From Dermacentor variabilis (taxonomy: Eukaryota > Arthropoda > Arachnida > Ixodida > Ixodidae): a DNA stretch of 64,000 nt. Made by a program: the position numbers and the translations under genes. The stretch is taken from positions 66,624,315 to 66,688,314 of the forward strand of contig NC_134573.1 of the NCBI RefSeq assembly GCF_050947875.1, given 5' to 3'. This document shows, piece after piece, positions 36,966 to 49,800 of the stretch. Each line of letters starts with the position of its first letter. The stretch's first letter is position 1. Under the pieces are notes generated by a model. It made no database searches. It worked only from the letters and a program-made list of their open reading frames with translations, and was not told where the DNA came from.

Positions 36966-37538
36966 GTCGAGGACATCGAGTCCAAGCTGGACCAGCTGAT
37001 GGAGATGTACATGGAGGACCGGGCGCGACTGCTGGCCGTACCCGCCGTGCCTCCGCCAGGGCTCAGCCTGCGTCACCAGCCGCCGCCACCACCGCCACCG
37101 TCAGCGGCGCCTTCCATGGCGCCCTCGCCACCGCCTCCGCCCCAGCCACCACCTCAGCCACAGCCACAGCCGGTGAGCGGGGCAGCTCCGGCGCCGCCGC
37201 GAGCCACCCTGCTGGACAAGCAGTGCAGCGAGCCCAACACGCCGGTCACCAAGACCTTCGAGCGGCCCACTGTCATGCAGCGTGGCAACTCGGACTTGGG
37301 TACGCGGCTGAGGCGCCGCAACCAGCAGAGACTCCAGGCCGCCGAGGCACCCATGGAGGACCGGGGCGGACCCACGACGGCCGCGTCTTCGTCGATGGCC
37401 AGCACATCGGAGAGCGCGGCGGCCAGCGACGACGAGCCGAGCGGAGCTGAGGAGGAAGACGTGAGCGTGGTCACCGTGTCCGTCACGGAGACGGCCGCGC
37501 TCCTCAGGCCGACGCTGCACAACTTCTCCTCCGCCTGA
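36966..37538 (+). CDS. KCNQ: KCNQ (Kv7) potassium channel, terminal coding exon: helix D and C-tail
   Basis: The acceptor is ccacccctaccgcag. The exon opens VEDIESKLDQLMEMYMEDRA, the heptad-bearing helix D that completes the tetramerisation coiled coil begun in the previous exon. It encodes 190 residues to a TGA at 37536-37538. After helix D comes a low-complexity Pro-rich run (about residues 30-75 of the exon), then a basic patch around TRLRRRNQQR, and an acidic/Ser-rich segment (SDDEPSGAEEED). The end is LLRPTLHNFSSA. The exon is strikingly GC-rich against its AT-rich surroundings, which creates long antisense open frames that I treat as shadows. The tail beyond helix D varies between species in this family, so its function cannot be read from sequence. 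Confidence 0.94.
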   Translation, partial: VEDIESKLDQLMEMYMEDRARLLAVPAVPPPGLSLRHQPPPPPPPSAAPSMAPSPPPPPQPPPQPQPQPVSGAAPAPPRATLLDKQCSEPNTPVTKTFERPTVMQRGNSDLGTRLRRRNQQRLQAAEAPMEDRGGPTTAASSSMASTSESAAASDDEPSGAEEEDVSVVTVSVTETAALLRPTLHNFSSA

Positions 37539-39296
37539 TTTCCAGGCCGGGACGTCGCGGGGCGACGCCTCCTGCTCGCGCGCGAGTCGGCGGCGGAACG
37601 CAGCGCCGGTGCGCCGCCGACCGGAGGCCGTCACCCGCGCCGCCCGGCTACACAGAAGGCGGTCGTGATGACGCGGCACCGCATACCGATCGTGACCACG
37701 ATGCTGCCCTTGCGCGCATCCTAGCGCACCCTGTTTCACGACGCGATTTTACGGGAGGCCCGTGACAAAACGCGATGTTTCGCATGAGCACGTTCTCACT
37801 CGTTCAACTGCCGCTAAACGACAGTCTGACCTTGCCCCGGCGGTGGGCGCTTTGCACCGAAGGTTACGCACCACCGCACCGTAGCAAAACAGTTTGTTTA
37901 CTGATTCGATCGACACTAAATATTTCCGCTACTGTGGGCGACACGAATTCGCAGAAAGCTGTATAGAAAGAATTTTGTTAGACAGTCACGTAAAATTTCA
38001 GGATTTACCCTAAATTGCCACAGCGACAACGACAAAGGTGTTAAAACTAGGAATCGGCACAGCCTAGTCACACGACTTGTTTAAGTCAGGCGAATATCGC
38101 CATATTTGATGGTCCACTAAAACAAAGTGCTGTGCGTTATGAGAGGCCTTCACATCGATGGTGGTGCTCCGTATGTAGTTTCGCCATTGTGTTCAGCCCT
38201 TGTGTAGGCGAAATGCGCCAGTCTTACTGTCAGCAGAGTGGCCAGTCTTGAACCGTAAATTCACGCGAGAACAATGAACCGCGCTCATTGTAGTTGCTAC
38301 CTTTACGGTGCACTACGCGAAACACTAAACAGCCAAACATTCCGATAGCCTGAGTGGTTTGTGATGACGGTGCTTGTCAACGATTCAGACTGATGCACAG
38401 ATTTTCTAGTATACGAAAATGTGTTTGCGATAGAGTGGTGCTTAATGGTTGTTCAGAGGACATTGTTCCCATTTGGTAGTTCTTTCAAAATATATTTTGT
38501 ATAGGTATCAAAACTAAAGAAGCTTGCGACCAAATTAGAAAGAAAGGCTTTATTAACTAAAGCTTTGCGTATAGTACGATGTGCTCAAATGTTCTTGCCT
38601 AAAGGCTACCTTCATGTCCACACCTGCATACAGTGGATGCGCCGGCTATTCTGTCTCCTTGACTACGTGTTTATTTGCGCCTTTTAATCGCTCATGCTGC
38701 TTGTATTTCTGCTGTTCGCTGTACTGCGATGGGGGTCCTCATCAGTCGCAGTTCTTGAAGCGCAAGAGGTTATAAGTGAGGGCAAATATTTTATGCCTCA
38801 TTTTCGGGGGGGAAGGATAGCTTTATGTACATGATTTTTTTGTTAGCTGCTGCTCAGTGTGTCAAAAACTCTCTAACCACGCGATTCACTTTCACGACGA
38901 ATTTATGCTATGTAGCAAAGTTAGACTTCCGCGTTACTCACCATTCCTGCAGCTTGGATTTTAGAACTTTAAAGAACCCTGTTTCTCACGATACTCTGTG
39001 ATGATTTTTCACTGTGGTTTATGAATTACTTACTTTTCCAGTCCGCCAGTATTGGTTCCTTAAATTTTCGATTACAACGTCATCAACAAACGAATATGTG
39101 ACCTACAATGTTGTCAAGATTGCCTTATGTTCGCCAACAATGCGGTCCCCGTAGTTAAAGCTGTATTTAGCGTTAGGCTGCTTGCTGCCACGTTTTAAGT
39201 GTCGGCTTGCTGCCACATGAGAAGATGCGTGACCTCAGTGCTTATTATTTCATTACAAGAAGAAACATGCTAATTCAAATGCATGCCTCAAATAAA
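37539..39296 (+). other. Probable KCNQ 3' untranslated region
   Basis: DNA directly after the KCNQ stop starts GC-rich (to about 37700) and grades into AT-rich sequence. I see no further conserved coding sequence. The first canonical AATAAA I found downstream on this strand is at 39291-39296, with another at 40490-40495. The 3' end is therefore inferred; RNA evidence would set it. Short open frames inside this stretch resemble no known protein. Confidence 0.4.
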
Positions 39297-42200
39297 TTAG
39301 CACTGTGTCCCGATTAACTCAGCTTTGACCGAGCACACACTATGCTCATTGATTGCTTGTTCGGTGGCTTCTGTTGAGAGGCGCAGTTTCAGGAGATTGT
39401 AAGACCATGTTTTCCATGATATTCGAAGTAATCTACGGAGTGCGATTGAAGACATAATAAATGTTATCATCATCTGTCTTATAAATAAGCTAGCATATGT
39501 TCGTTCTACCGTATTTGTTTGCAGGAGTGAGTTTTTGCTGTCAAAATGTCGCTCGAAGCATAATTGAAGCACCCCTCCTGCAGTAGTCTGTTGCAGTGCA
39601 TCTATGATCGCATGCGGCAACAAAATTAGTGCGAAAACACACATTTAAAAACAACCTGTTTTGTTGCACGCCTCATCTAGAGGAGCTTTTGACCAGCGCA
39701 CCTCTTGTAACGCTTAGCAGTGCCAAGACGGGTTACCGGCTTGGAACCCTGCTGTTGCGGCAACCGTAATTACACCATCGGCACTTCGCAAAGACTACAC
39801 TTCTCCATAGGCACAGAAGTCCGTTTCTACAGCCTGTTGACATGGGAAACTATATAGCAGAAGAACGAGGATCACTTCTTAAATCCAAACTTGTTCTCTT
39901 GAAAAGCATACTTCGCTTTCTTTGTGTGTGTGTGATTTGATGGGAGGTTGTCTTCCACTGCACTAGATGTCAAGTTTGTCGCGAAATATTCGGCACAAGG
40001 ACTTAAGTGTCTCCACGTTTTTCTCACTGTTTCAGGTGTACTTTTGTTAGAATAGGCTGTGCAAATTCCAGCAGTATTTTTTTCCTCAACCCTTTAATTA
40101 AAGCGACAGCACAACGAGCGCTATCACAGATTTGCTCTCAGCATATTTTTCGGGATCGTGACAACATATTGACTCCTATCATACAGAAGACCCGACATTT
40201 TTAATTAGAGGGGCACCTCATATATTTAGGTCTGTTGAATGCGCTGTGCTCCACTTAACTGCTTCACCTAAGAATCCAGCAAAATCTGAGTTGCTAGCTG
40301 CAGGCGCATGGAGGGTCATCGTGGACTCTGATCGCAATTTATATGAAATACGTTGATTTCTCAAAATGACAGGTTGCAGAATTTGTTGCAGTATTTCTCA
40401 CTCTTACACGGAAAATGAAAAATAATTTATGAAAAAGATACGACACAATTCCACATTTATTTTACTGTGTTTAGATCTGTTATGTCTACAATAAAAATGC
40501 CCAGCATTTCAGATACCGTGGGGGAAAACCCAAAGTGGAACAAGAAAACGAGAGAAAGAAAATATTTGAATAAATATTTTAAGGCCTCGCCTCATGTACA
40601 ATAATCTAAGTCTCTGAAGCAACAGGTTGTTGCAAAACCAGGTTTATACCAAGATTAATCTTCGCCGCCTGTGTGGACACATTAGAAACCATCCCTCTTC
40701 CCGAAGACATGCAAACCCGCGGAACTGTTTCGCATCTTATAGATCTAATCATTCATTCAACATACTGAATAGCACATCAAAGCAAGGAAAGGCCGTAGGT
40801 GCATCTTGAGTTCCGCTCGAATCTCATTGGACGAATCGCAGCTCAAGCAGCACTGCATTCAAGTATAACAGAAACTCGGAACCGTTCTCTTTTGTCGAAG
40901 GAAGTGCTTAGAAAATAGAGTATTTCGATCATGCGCCAAAATATCAAATTTCATGACAACTCTTTCAGTGAAATAGCAATCGAGAGGGTAGAGCAATATC
41001 TGAAGCATAGTGTACAATCCTGCGAGTAATTCAAAAGTAAGCGTCTCCACTATGCCCGGTAATCTGACAGCTGCAGAAAACCTCGGTATACCAAACTAAA
41101 TAGTGTATTGGTTATCGAATTTATTGCTGCGGTCATATCGGCTAACTGTTGAGTATGTTTTTTTGTTGGCCTTTTAAAATCTGCCCTGAAAAGAATAATG
41201 CCATTGTAGTCAGGCTTTCAATTGGTCCTGTGATTAAAAAAAATCATCTGCGAACTTCAAGGGCGTAGCTCCTCAAAACAGCCCTGGATCCACCTGCGCT
41301 ATTGTTGCCTCCAAATAATAACAGTCGATTGTTTATCGCTGCCAAAGCCATTGTAAGTAATCTGCGCATCAGAGCCATTCATCGCGTGCTATATTAGCGG
41401 CGTTGGCCTTGGTTAGTTTCAAATGAGGATTATACTGAGGAGCCGCCTGCAGTTCTGGCAAGGCATTTGTATTTTTATAGCTTCTCCTGGCTTGTTTTTT
41501 GAAATATGAATGTGGCGTTCATGTCATAACTTCGAGAGGGAGCTTCACATTTCGCAAGAAAGCGAGAAATGCTGAGGAATTTATTTATGGCACTTTGAGA
41601 TTGCAGTTTGAAAACCAGCTGTGAAATCATATGAGCGAAAGTGCCGATATTGCATTGTGTATTGTTTTAATGAAAAATGAGGTTCAATAATGACGACCAT
41701 CTTTTTTACTTTTGCCCTAAATGTAACGAATTCAAATAATTTACCACTGTCAGGTTTTTTTAACACTGTGGCGACTTTTTGTCGTCTATCCGCCGTTACC
41801 TCTCTCTCTCTCTCTTTGTGCTAACATTTCAATTTATTACTCCCCGGTCTATGAATGACGTAATTGTCAGATCTGAGTAATTTCATTATGGCCGATGTAG
41901 ATACATTAAGTGTGGGCAAGCTATAGCTTAGGCTCACCGCGTTTACCTCTCAGTCTGCTATTGTCAAATGAGCTGCTAAGTTGTCGAATATCGAAGAAAT
42001 GTGAAGCGCATGCTAAAAAGTCTCGACTAAGTGAATTGGCATTCCGAGAGGTGCGATTCTCAGTTTTTTTTAACATGACAACAGTGGTCGGTAATCATCG
42101 ACCAATTACGTTGTAGCACGATGTAGGCGCTTGAGGAAGCACTCATACACCAATAACCGCACTAAATATTCCTCTTGCGGCATCAAATTATGCAATTTTT

Positions 42201-42347
42201 CGGTGTACACTCTTATTGGCTTTTCTCATTTCCTTGCTAAAAGTTATAAATTACAGGTATACCTTGTGAACAGAATATATCTGTTAGAAACACACAATAA
42301 CAGTGCCCGGAATTGGGTGCAACACATAACTCACGCTCTTTGAAAAG

Positions 42348-42507
42348 GTGTCACGGTTGATACTTCTTCTTGCGACTTTCGTAGTTATCACCGTTGCGAT
42401 GACAGGAGAAGAAGCTATATGTAAAAAGCAGTTACACAAAAAATGTGAGAAGTTTCAACACTTCAGAATTTTACGATCAAGCAACTGTACTTCTAGTTCT
42501 GACCAGG
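42348..42507 (+). pseudogene. Possible exon of a secreted Cys-containing protein, start codon lost
   Basis: The frame reads SRLILLLATFVVITVAMTGE, a good signal-peptide profile (basic start, hydrophobic core, small residues at the end). Then comes a short mature part with three Cys (AICKKQLHKKC, SSNC) up to SSDQ, where a gtaatt donor stands at 42508. The codon where Met is expected is GTG (42348-42350). A stop lies upstream in frame at 42327 with no ATG between, so the gene may be dead or the start may lie in another exon. I do not recognise a family. Chance similarity to a signal peptide is possible. Confidence 0.25.
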
Positions 42508-43425
42508 TAATTAAAAGACGACACGCATGTGAGATTACGTGGTTAGGTGTAAGTACATATTGCTCTCAAAGCACAACTGTTACGATTGTTGTGCACAGAC
42601 GCAGTGTTGATTCTGTAGAGACTTCAGCGCTAATTCACGGAAGAAATCTTCGCTATGTGGAGATGGTGATTCACAGACGCTAGCCAAATGCTTCGCTATT
42701 GTTTCGCTCACCATCCCACTGCACTGAGCTTACGCACGTCCCAGTCGCAACGTTTGTTTAAGTAAAAGCAGCATTGAGGGCCCGAGCCAAGATTCGCCTA
42801 TGCTCAACAGTAAGCCGCTTCGACAATATTAGGTTTACGAAAGCAGCACCGAAATCTTCACCAGTATGCTGATTTGGTACCCCGACAAGCAGGCCTCCCA
42901 CTTGATAGTGAATCCCCTAATTGAGCAGGTGAGTCTCAACGAGCTTTCATAGGTCGCTCCACATGGTGCTGGCTGCACTCAATGTGCAACACTTCTTGCA
43001 CGGCCGTTTCGGCAGGTTCTACGATCTAATTCTGCGGATTGCTTCTCTGCCAGCCAACAATAATGATTTTTTTTCTGCCGACTAGACCTAGAGGCAATTG
43101 ATTTGAAGAATCATTCTAACTAATATCTTTGAAAACTTCAGAAAATAACTGGCGGCAATCTGAGGCGTTAAAAAGCATTCAGAAGTAGCAGAAAACCGAC
43201 TGCGCCAATCAGTAAAATCGTCATCGTAATAAAAATGGTGAAGAAAAAAAATTATTGAATGTGGTCAATATTTGTCTGTTCAACTTCTTTAAGCTATAAC
43301 TTCTTCGATATGTCGATTGAAGTTGACGGACTAGGAATTTAACAATAAAAGAACGAAACTTCGTGTTCTTTATACCCAAGCGCGCAAAGTTGAGACAGAG
43401 CCTGTGAGAGTTTCATGTGTAAGTC

Positions 43426-43866
43426 GTGTGTGGTTGTGAACACATACCCGTTTTTGCGCCTGCTGACGCCGCGTACATGGTACCTGAAGAAAGCACGTTC
43501 TGCAACAGTGTTTGCAGAATAAGAGGAGAAGCCGAGGCTGCTCGCTTTGACTTTGTTACCCGTAACTGCCGTGAAGCTTCGTGTTTGTCCCTAATAGACC
43601 ATCCTCGTTTCTTACCGTTCATTCCTTCAGAAACTGCTACACTCTCTTGCTTACAGGCACCTGGCATGCTACGTTGTAATCACGCTCTCGAAAGGGAAAA
43701 CTTCAGGAGTAAAAACACAAGAAATCTAACGGTGATTTGTAATGCGTTGTATGTGTCTTACAGGGCACTGAAGAATAAATGCGACACGGTTAGGAATGAC
43801 GCTCAGGGAAAACGTTCACTTCGAATTCAGGAAATGCACACTGATTCAAGGCGTTGTTTGTTTTGA
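43426..43866 (+). other. Cys-rich open stretch, hypothetical
   Basis: The frame stays open for 146 codons and contains TFCNSVCRIRG, VTRNCREASCLSL and later Cys residues. It has no ATG at its left end. It lies 0.9 kb downstream of the signal-peptide-like frame at 42348 on the same strand, so it could be a later exon, but no convincing acceptor was found. I do not recognise it. The length is within what chance allows in a window of this size. Confidence 0.15.
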
Positions 43867-46800
43867 TGCTTTTATCGCACTGAAAATGTAATCGAGAATA
43901 TCATGGATTGTAAGTGTTCTTGAATAATTGCTTCTTCCTGTGTGCGACCGAATGACAAAAAGCAGTAAATTTTTTATCATTGCCTTCTGCGCATAGAATT
44001 TGGTCTTTCCTTGTGCAAAAGAAATGCAGAAAGCGGGCTGCTATTTATATTAGATAATATGTTCCAATATTGCTGAGACTAAAAAACTAGTCAGGAGGAA
44101 TATGATCTATTCGTTGATTTGTTACTCAAAAGGGCAGATCCTTTTGAGTGTACCCTCAAAATTCTAACGAAGGTCACGGTGCGCCAGGAAATGAAATTTA
44201 CTTTCAAGTATGCAGCTTTCGAGTGCTTTTGGTGCACTGGTTTGATGAACTTTGGCTGTGAGGCCTACGGTAGCTTGTTGTTGTGTCCCTAACAATTATA
44301 CTTACGCTGCTCGATAGCCAGGAGTGGTTCTATCTCGGGAGCATAATTCCGTTGTTGAACCAAGAGAAGTCCTGACGGATTAGATGAACGATAGTTCAAC
44401 TTAGCAAATTTCCCAAAATACCGGTCTTGAAGAAAGCGCACACTAAAATGAGACTCGCAGAAAAATTATTTTGATATCGAATGCTACAACCCATTCACCG
44501 TCTAATCTGCTTATTTCTAATCTCGCTAAACAGACGTGATTCCTTTGTCGAGCACAGGGCATGTCAGGACCGGCCTGGTGTTTGTATGCTGCCCTGTCAG
44601 GTCGTCTCCAAAGGTGATTTATTCCGCTCTCCATGCTTGATTTCTGTGCCTAATGTCATGCACTATGCCCTATTGACAAGCCCAAAGTGCATAGTACCAG
44701 CACTTCAGCACTACGTAATCATGCGTGATGCCGCTCTAACATGCACCTAGCATCTGAATTTTCGATACAAGCATCGTCTGTATCATCGTTGCCTATGTAA
44801 AGGAGCCCGTGCACCTTGGTTTCTCTTCGTTTTTTGAACATTTGAAAATTTGTGTAATTCCGTCTTATATCACTCAAATTACCTCCCCACAGAGCACGCT
44901 TTTCTACGAAATGTGACCATACTGAACTCTCCCTGCTAATAAAAAACTGTGGGGATGCTTTTCTCCTTTAACATTTCTAGGAAAGTGCGCTTGTCAAACA
45001 CCCTTTGTCGTGTCACCCATTAATTCTTCAAATGTCTTCGGCATTGTACAGTGACGTAACTTTCCCAAATGAAAACTGAAGCGAGTGTAGGCCCTGCGGA
45101 ATAGTTGCTACATAATTAGCGCTCCTCAAGTACCACGCGTTGGTGTAGCGTCAGGTAGCCGAAAACAATGAGCTCGTAAAACAATCATAACTTAAAGGAG
45201 AATCACCAAGATCTTTTTTTTTTCTGAATGCGCGGGCCTTCAAAGGAAACGCAACTTTTAGGGCTCAAGTTCACAGAAGCTTACTAAAGACATATGAGCT
45301 GTAGACGTGCTTGAATACGTGCTACCTAAGTTGTTGTTTCAGGGAGAAAGGACGGAGTACAAAATTGAATGAGCAAATACTAAGTGAGAACGTGTTTTCT
45401 TGTAAGCAGTGTTCGTACGCAAGCCCCAAATTAACGATGCTATAGAAATAGCTCAGTGGCTGCTAAGCACAAGAGTTGAGGTGATATCTTGTGTCTGTTC
45501 GTTTCGCTGACATCACTTTTCTTTAAAGTGTGCTGTCTTCTCGGAGTGGTTTCTCTTCAACAAACGAGTATGAAATACGCAGCAACTTTGACAGTTTAGT
45601 GAGGTTTGCTCCAACGTCAAATAGATGAATAAATAAGGAATTTATAGGCGGCTCGAAGGCAGCTCACTGCTGCGTTCAACCATGTGTTACATTTTTTTTT
45701 TTTAGAATTGAAGCTTCAGTGTTGATGATTTCCATTCCTCGTTATTCCAGAAAACATTGAACCTACTGGATCGATTCCTTAGGCGCAATCAAAATATATC
45801 GTAAAAGGCTGACTGCAACTTTAGGTGCTGCAGTTTATGAAAGGTTAAATATCTGTCGGTGTAAAATGAAACCAGTATACATTTTATAGGGTCTTCGCTG
45901 CGCACCAGCGCTTTCAGACCATCCGTAATGCAGGCAAGTTCAGCTTCAGTCATGCACTGTAAAGGTGTCAAAGGAGATTTTTGTTCTAACTGTGCTGGCT
46001 AGCTTCGCAGTGAGAGCTTCAGGAAATTATGGTTCTCTGTTCGTACAGGCGTTCTGTGTTCGCACCAGAGCACGGCCGACCTCAGACTGTTGAAACAGTG
46101 TCTGCTGCCTTTAAAGTTGAATTTGAACCACTAGGCGAAATTTGCTAATATTTACGACTCCGGAAGATGTACTTTCTCAATGTGTACTTTCTGGCGGACA
46201 GCGCAATAGACTGCACAACACAAAGAAGGAGCTTATTACACACAGAGGCGAATTTGATACGTTTAGCCATTAGGAATAGCCATTAGGAATGTTAGACGTT
46301 CAAGTATAGGGGGCCCAACAATCTTGTTAGCATCCGAACTAGCCAAAGAAATAGGCAGTGCAAGATAAGTTGAAAGCAGCCTATAACATAATTTGTGCAC
46401 ATGGCAGCTTCATGTTCCACACGCCTGATTATAATATTTCATGAGAAAGAAATGTTCGCACACATTGTATTTTCCTAGTGCAATGTTTATTTACTACACC
46501 ACTGAGCGCCACTGAATCATATAAGTTAACATTGGTAGGGAAGTAAGATCTTTCATTCACCGTACGTGGCGAGCGTGGCGACATTGAAACGTGAAAAGAG
46601 TATTTCAACTCGTCATTTACCTCTAATCGTGCCTTTTAATACAATCGGATGATAGGGCTTTCAGGCAAAAGCAGACAGGCTGCGGTTACTTCTTTAATTA
46701 TATTTGTTACTACTTGAGAGAAATACTGGCAAAAAATAATTTAAGGCTATCCTCTGGTCGTGAAAACCCTGTTGAAAAAGTGAAGGGAACTTGCAGCGTT

Positions 46801-49800
46801 AGCTTGATTTGGGTAATGTAGTCAGACACATGTAACATTAACAGTGCCTTTGCGCATTGAAGACTAAGAATTGACAAAGATTCGAACTTGAAAAGCTTCC
46901 TGGCACCGCAAGCAAAATACGGCAAACACTGCTCTGACACCCTTCCGAATGCCAGGACTTCTGTAATATTTACAACGGCATCTGTTTCCTAGAACGAAAA
47001 TTAGATGCTGTGCACTAATTTCTGCGCTGTGCTTCACTGTATGGTTTTATTATTACATTTCATTATGACTTTTCTGTTCACGTCAGCCGTCTGTCGTATT
47101 GTGCTTGTCAGGTTAAAGCAGTTTAGATATAGAAAATAGTTTTTATTTCTGAAGGTCCTGAAAATGCCAACACTGGATTGCAAATGCTGCGTACGTGGCG
47201 AATGTCGCTTTCATATGACGAGCGAATATGTTAAATGGACGTGTAGGAAAATCCTTCCATTTGGTGGGAAAGTGACCCACAAATCGTCGTAAAATTTTTG
47301 GGCATTATGGTAACCCTGTACCCATAGGCTTCCATTCTTTCTCCTGTCCTGGTGGTCTTATTCAGTTATCTTGTTTCTTAATAGATTATCAGCATGGTCT
47401 GACTATCTTACGACCGTTCTACAAGATTTCCTGAAACTTTTGGAAAGCGGTAAACACGTTGACATGATTATTAATAACTATGTGAGCGGAATATCGAGCC
47501 AACAAACGGCAAAGGATAAGATAACTGATCCCTGGACGAAGCAGCGCTTACGACTGGATAAGATGTGCACCGTCTGGCAAGCAGGAAGTTATAAGGCTGG
47601 TAGAAAAGACTCAATGGCCAAATTCCCAATGCTTTTCGTTCGTAGATTTCTTTGCCATTGACAAAAAGCATCAGTACTGGTTTCGATTTGGTTGCGGTCG
47701 AAATGAGGCCACCAGTTCACCGTAGAAGCTTTTTGTGAATATGGGCTTAGAACTCTTCAGCGAGAAGTTTTCACCGGTAAAGCTTTATTGTTTCTAAATA
47801 CTTCGAAGAACTCATCGGTGAGCTGATTCACTTGACTGAAACCTTTGAACCGAAAGATTTTTTGTTCATAACTTATGCAACTGCAGGACTCTTTCAAGAG
47901 GCCTAGTATCGTTGCATTTATTTTCACATGAGCTTATATAGAAGGGACCAGCCGATTCATCTCACGGGTCTTGTCGTAGACTAGCCACTGCTGAGTTCCT
48001 ATTACAGTCGGTTGTATGGTTTTGTGCCTTTTTGTATGCCTGCAGCGTCTATTAGAGATGATGTTTTGCACGTGCACGTTATTTAAATCACGACAGTTAA
48101 AATGTATCTCGTCAATTTCAAGAGATGATCGCTATTTACATGCTAAGGTGAAACATCTTTATATTGGCCGTCAGCAGATGCATTCTTAGTAAAGGCTTCG
48201 TGAATGACTGTGTGCGAAAAACCAGTCGAAGCAAAGCGTTAGTGAACCGGGGCAGGTGTAACTCAGAACATCTTTAGGATGACTTACTAATTAGGGCAGT
48301 TCAGTATTTAAAAGAGATATGGTACGTGCCTGCTACACCAAACTAGCTAAATATCCTCATGACGCCATTGTGCAAAGCAGAGGCTTACCTTTGTGAAAAG
48401 CCCGTTATGGAAAACTGATGCCCACAAATATCTGCGTTATCTACAAAAACCTGAGGAGTAGCCAGATGAACATCACCAGCATTTTTCCGTATTTATTAAA
48501 TTATTTATTGAGCTGATGGCCTCTGTGTAAGCAACATCAATGGCAAAAACGGTATTTCGCTGACCACTAGCATACTTCGCAATCATTGGAAGGCATGCAG
48601 CACGCCAGCTCTTGGAAACATCTGCTGCTAAAGGAACGAATACCACGAGATATGCCACTGTCACACGTTAATGCTTTAACGCGTCGTTTCTATTCTTTGT
48701 GAATCGCTAGATTCATTGCTGTGGTTCGATGAACGCGGACGTATAAAGTCACTAATCAAAACCGTACACGGCTCTCAAATTACGCTGAGTGACACGACCG
48801 TTACGAGCATGAGCTTCATCTTGCCGTTATCTACTTGAACACTGTTTGCTTCTGTACTTTCTGTATTTTCTTGTGATAACTTATGTAAAGAAACTTTCAG
48901 CTAAACACATAGATGAAAAAAGTTCTAACGCGTCTTCATTCCAAAGAGACCGCGTTATGCTATACTCAAGTATGCGTAGCACCTTCTTTATACAGTATAT
49001 TGTGTTATAACAACACAATCACTGTAAAGAGTAGAGTTTCCTAGCTCGAAAGTGGTCATTTCAATCACGCATAATCTCTTGTATAGTTGTGTTACTTTTC
49101 AATACCGGTGCTTAAATTTATTTTCTAACCACATACATACTTTTAGAGAGGGGCGTAAGGGCTTTTTTATATTCACGAACGAAATTCAGATATTTTGAGG
49201 TCTATAATATTTCGACGAACTGTTTTTTATTTACTGACTGCATCGCTTTCTTGCCTTGTGTATTCTGATCTGCATAATGATATTAATTTTATGTTGTATC
49301 CCTGCTTACGAAAATACTGCTGTGAACGCTCTCTCTGCTTCCTATAAGGGGAAACGCATACATAAGCGAAAATACCGATTTAAGATTGCGCTTCATGAAG
49401 AAAATACCATACTAACTGTTCGTATATGAAAAGCAACATTACCAATAAGTCAAACACTGGCGAATTAAATAGATCCAAAAAGAAGCTTCATTGAAAAAAA
49501 TGCGCCCTTTTAACATAGATTATCGCCACCTACGCTTTCATAACAGCAGAAGCAATAAAAGCAGACAAGAGCAATAATATATCAACTTAGGAAAAACTCG
49601 TTTCGTTTATGACAGCTGTCCCTTTAAAAGAAGCAACTGCGCTGCGCATACTTTCACATATCTTTATCGGTGCTACAGAACCTTCCTATAGGTGGATGCA
49701 TACTCACGGAATGCTCACCCTCTTTCCGGAAGTGTATTGAAGAACTCACGGTGCCGTAACATTACCTGACCATTTTTCTTGCCGTAGAATTATGTCGTAA

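Noticed and set aside
36773..37450. A 225-codon + strand frame overlapping the KCNQ exon in another phase
   Set aside because: It is composition-driven (Ala/Pro/Arg-rich). It includes intron sequence and conflicts with the conserved helix D reading frame.
37101..37739. Antisense frame of about 210 codons opposite the last KCNQ exon
   Set aside because: It is a shadow caused by GC-rich codons. The sense frame joins exactly to the upstream KCNQ exons and the antisense frame shows no conserved motif.
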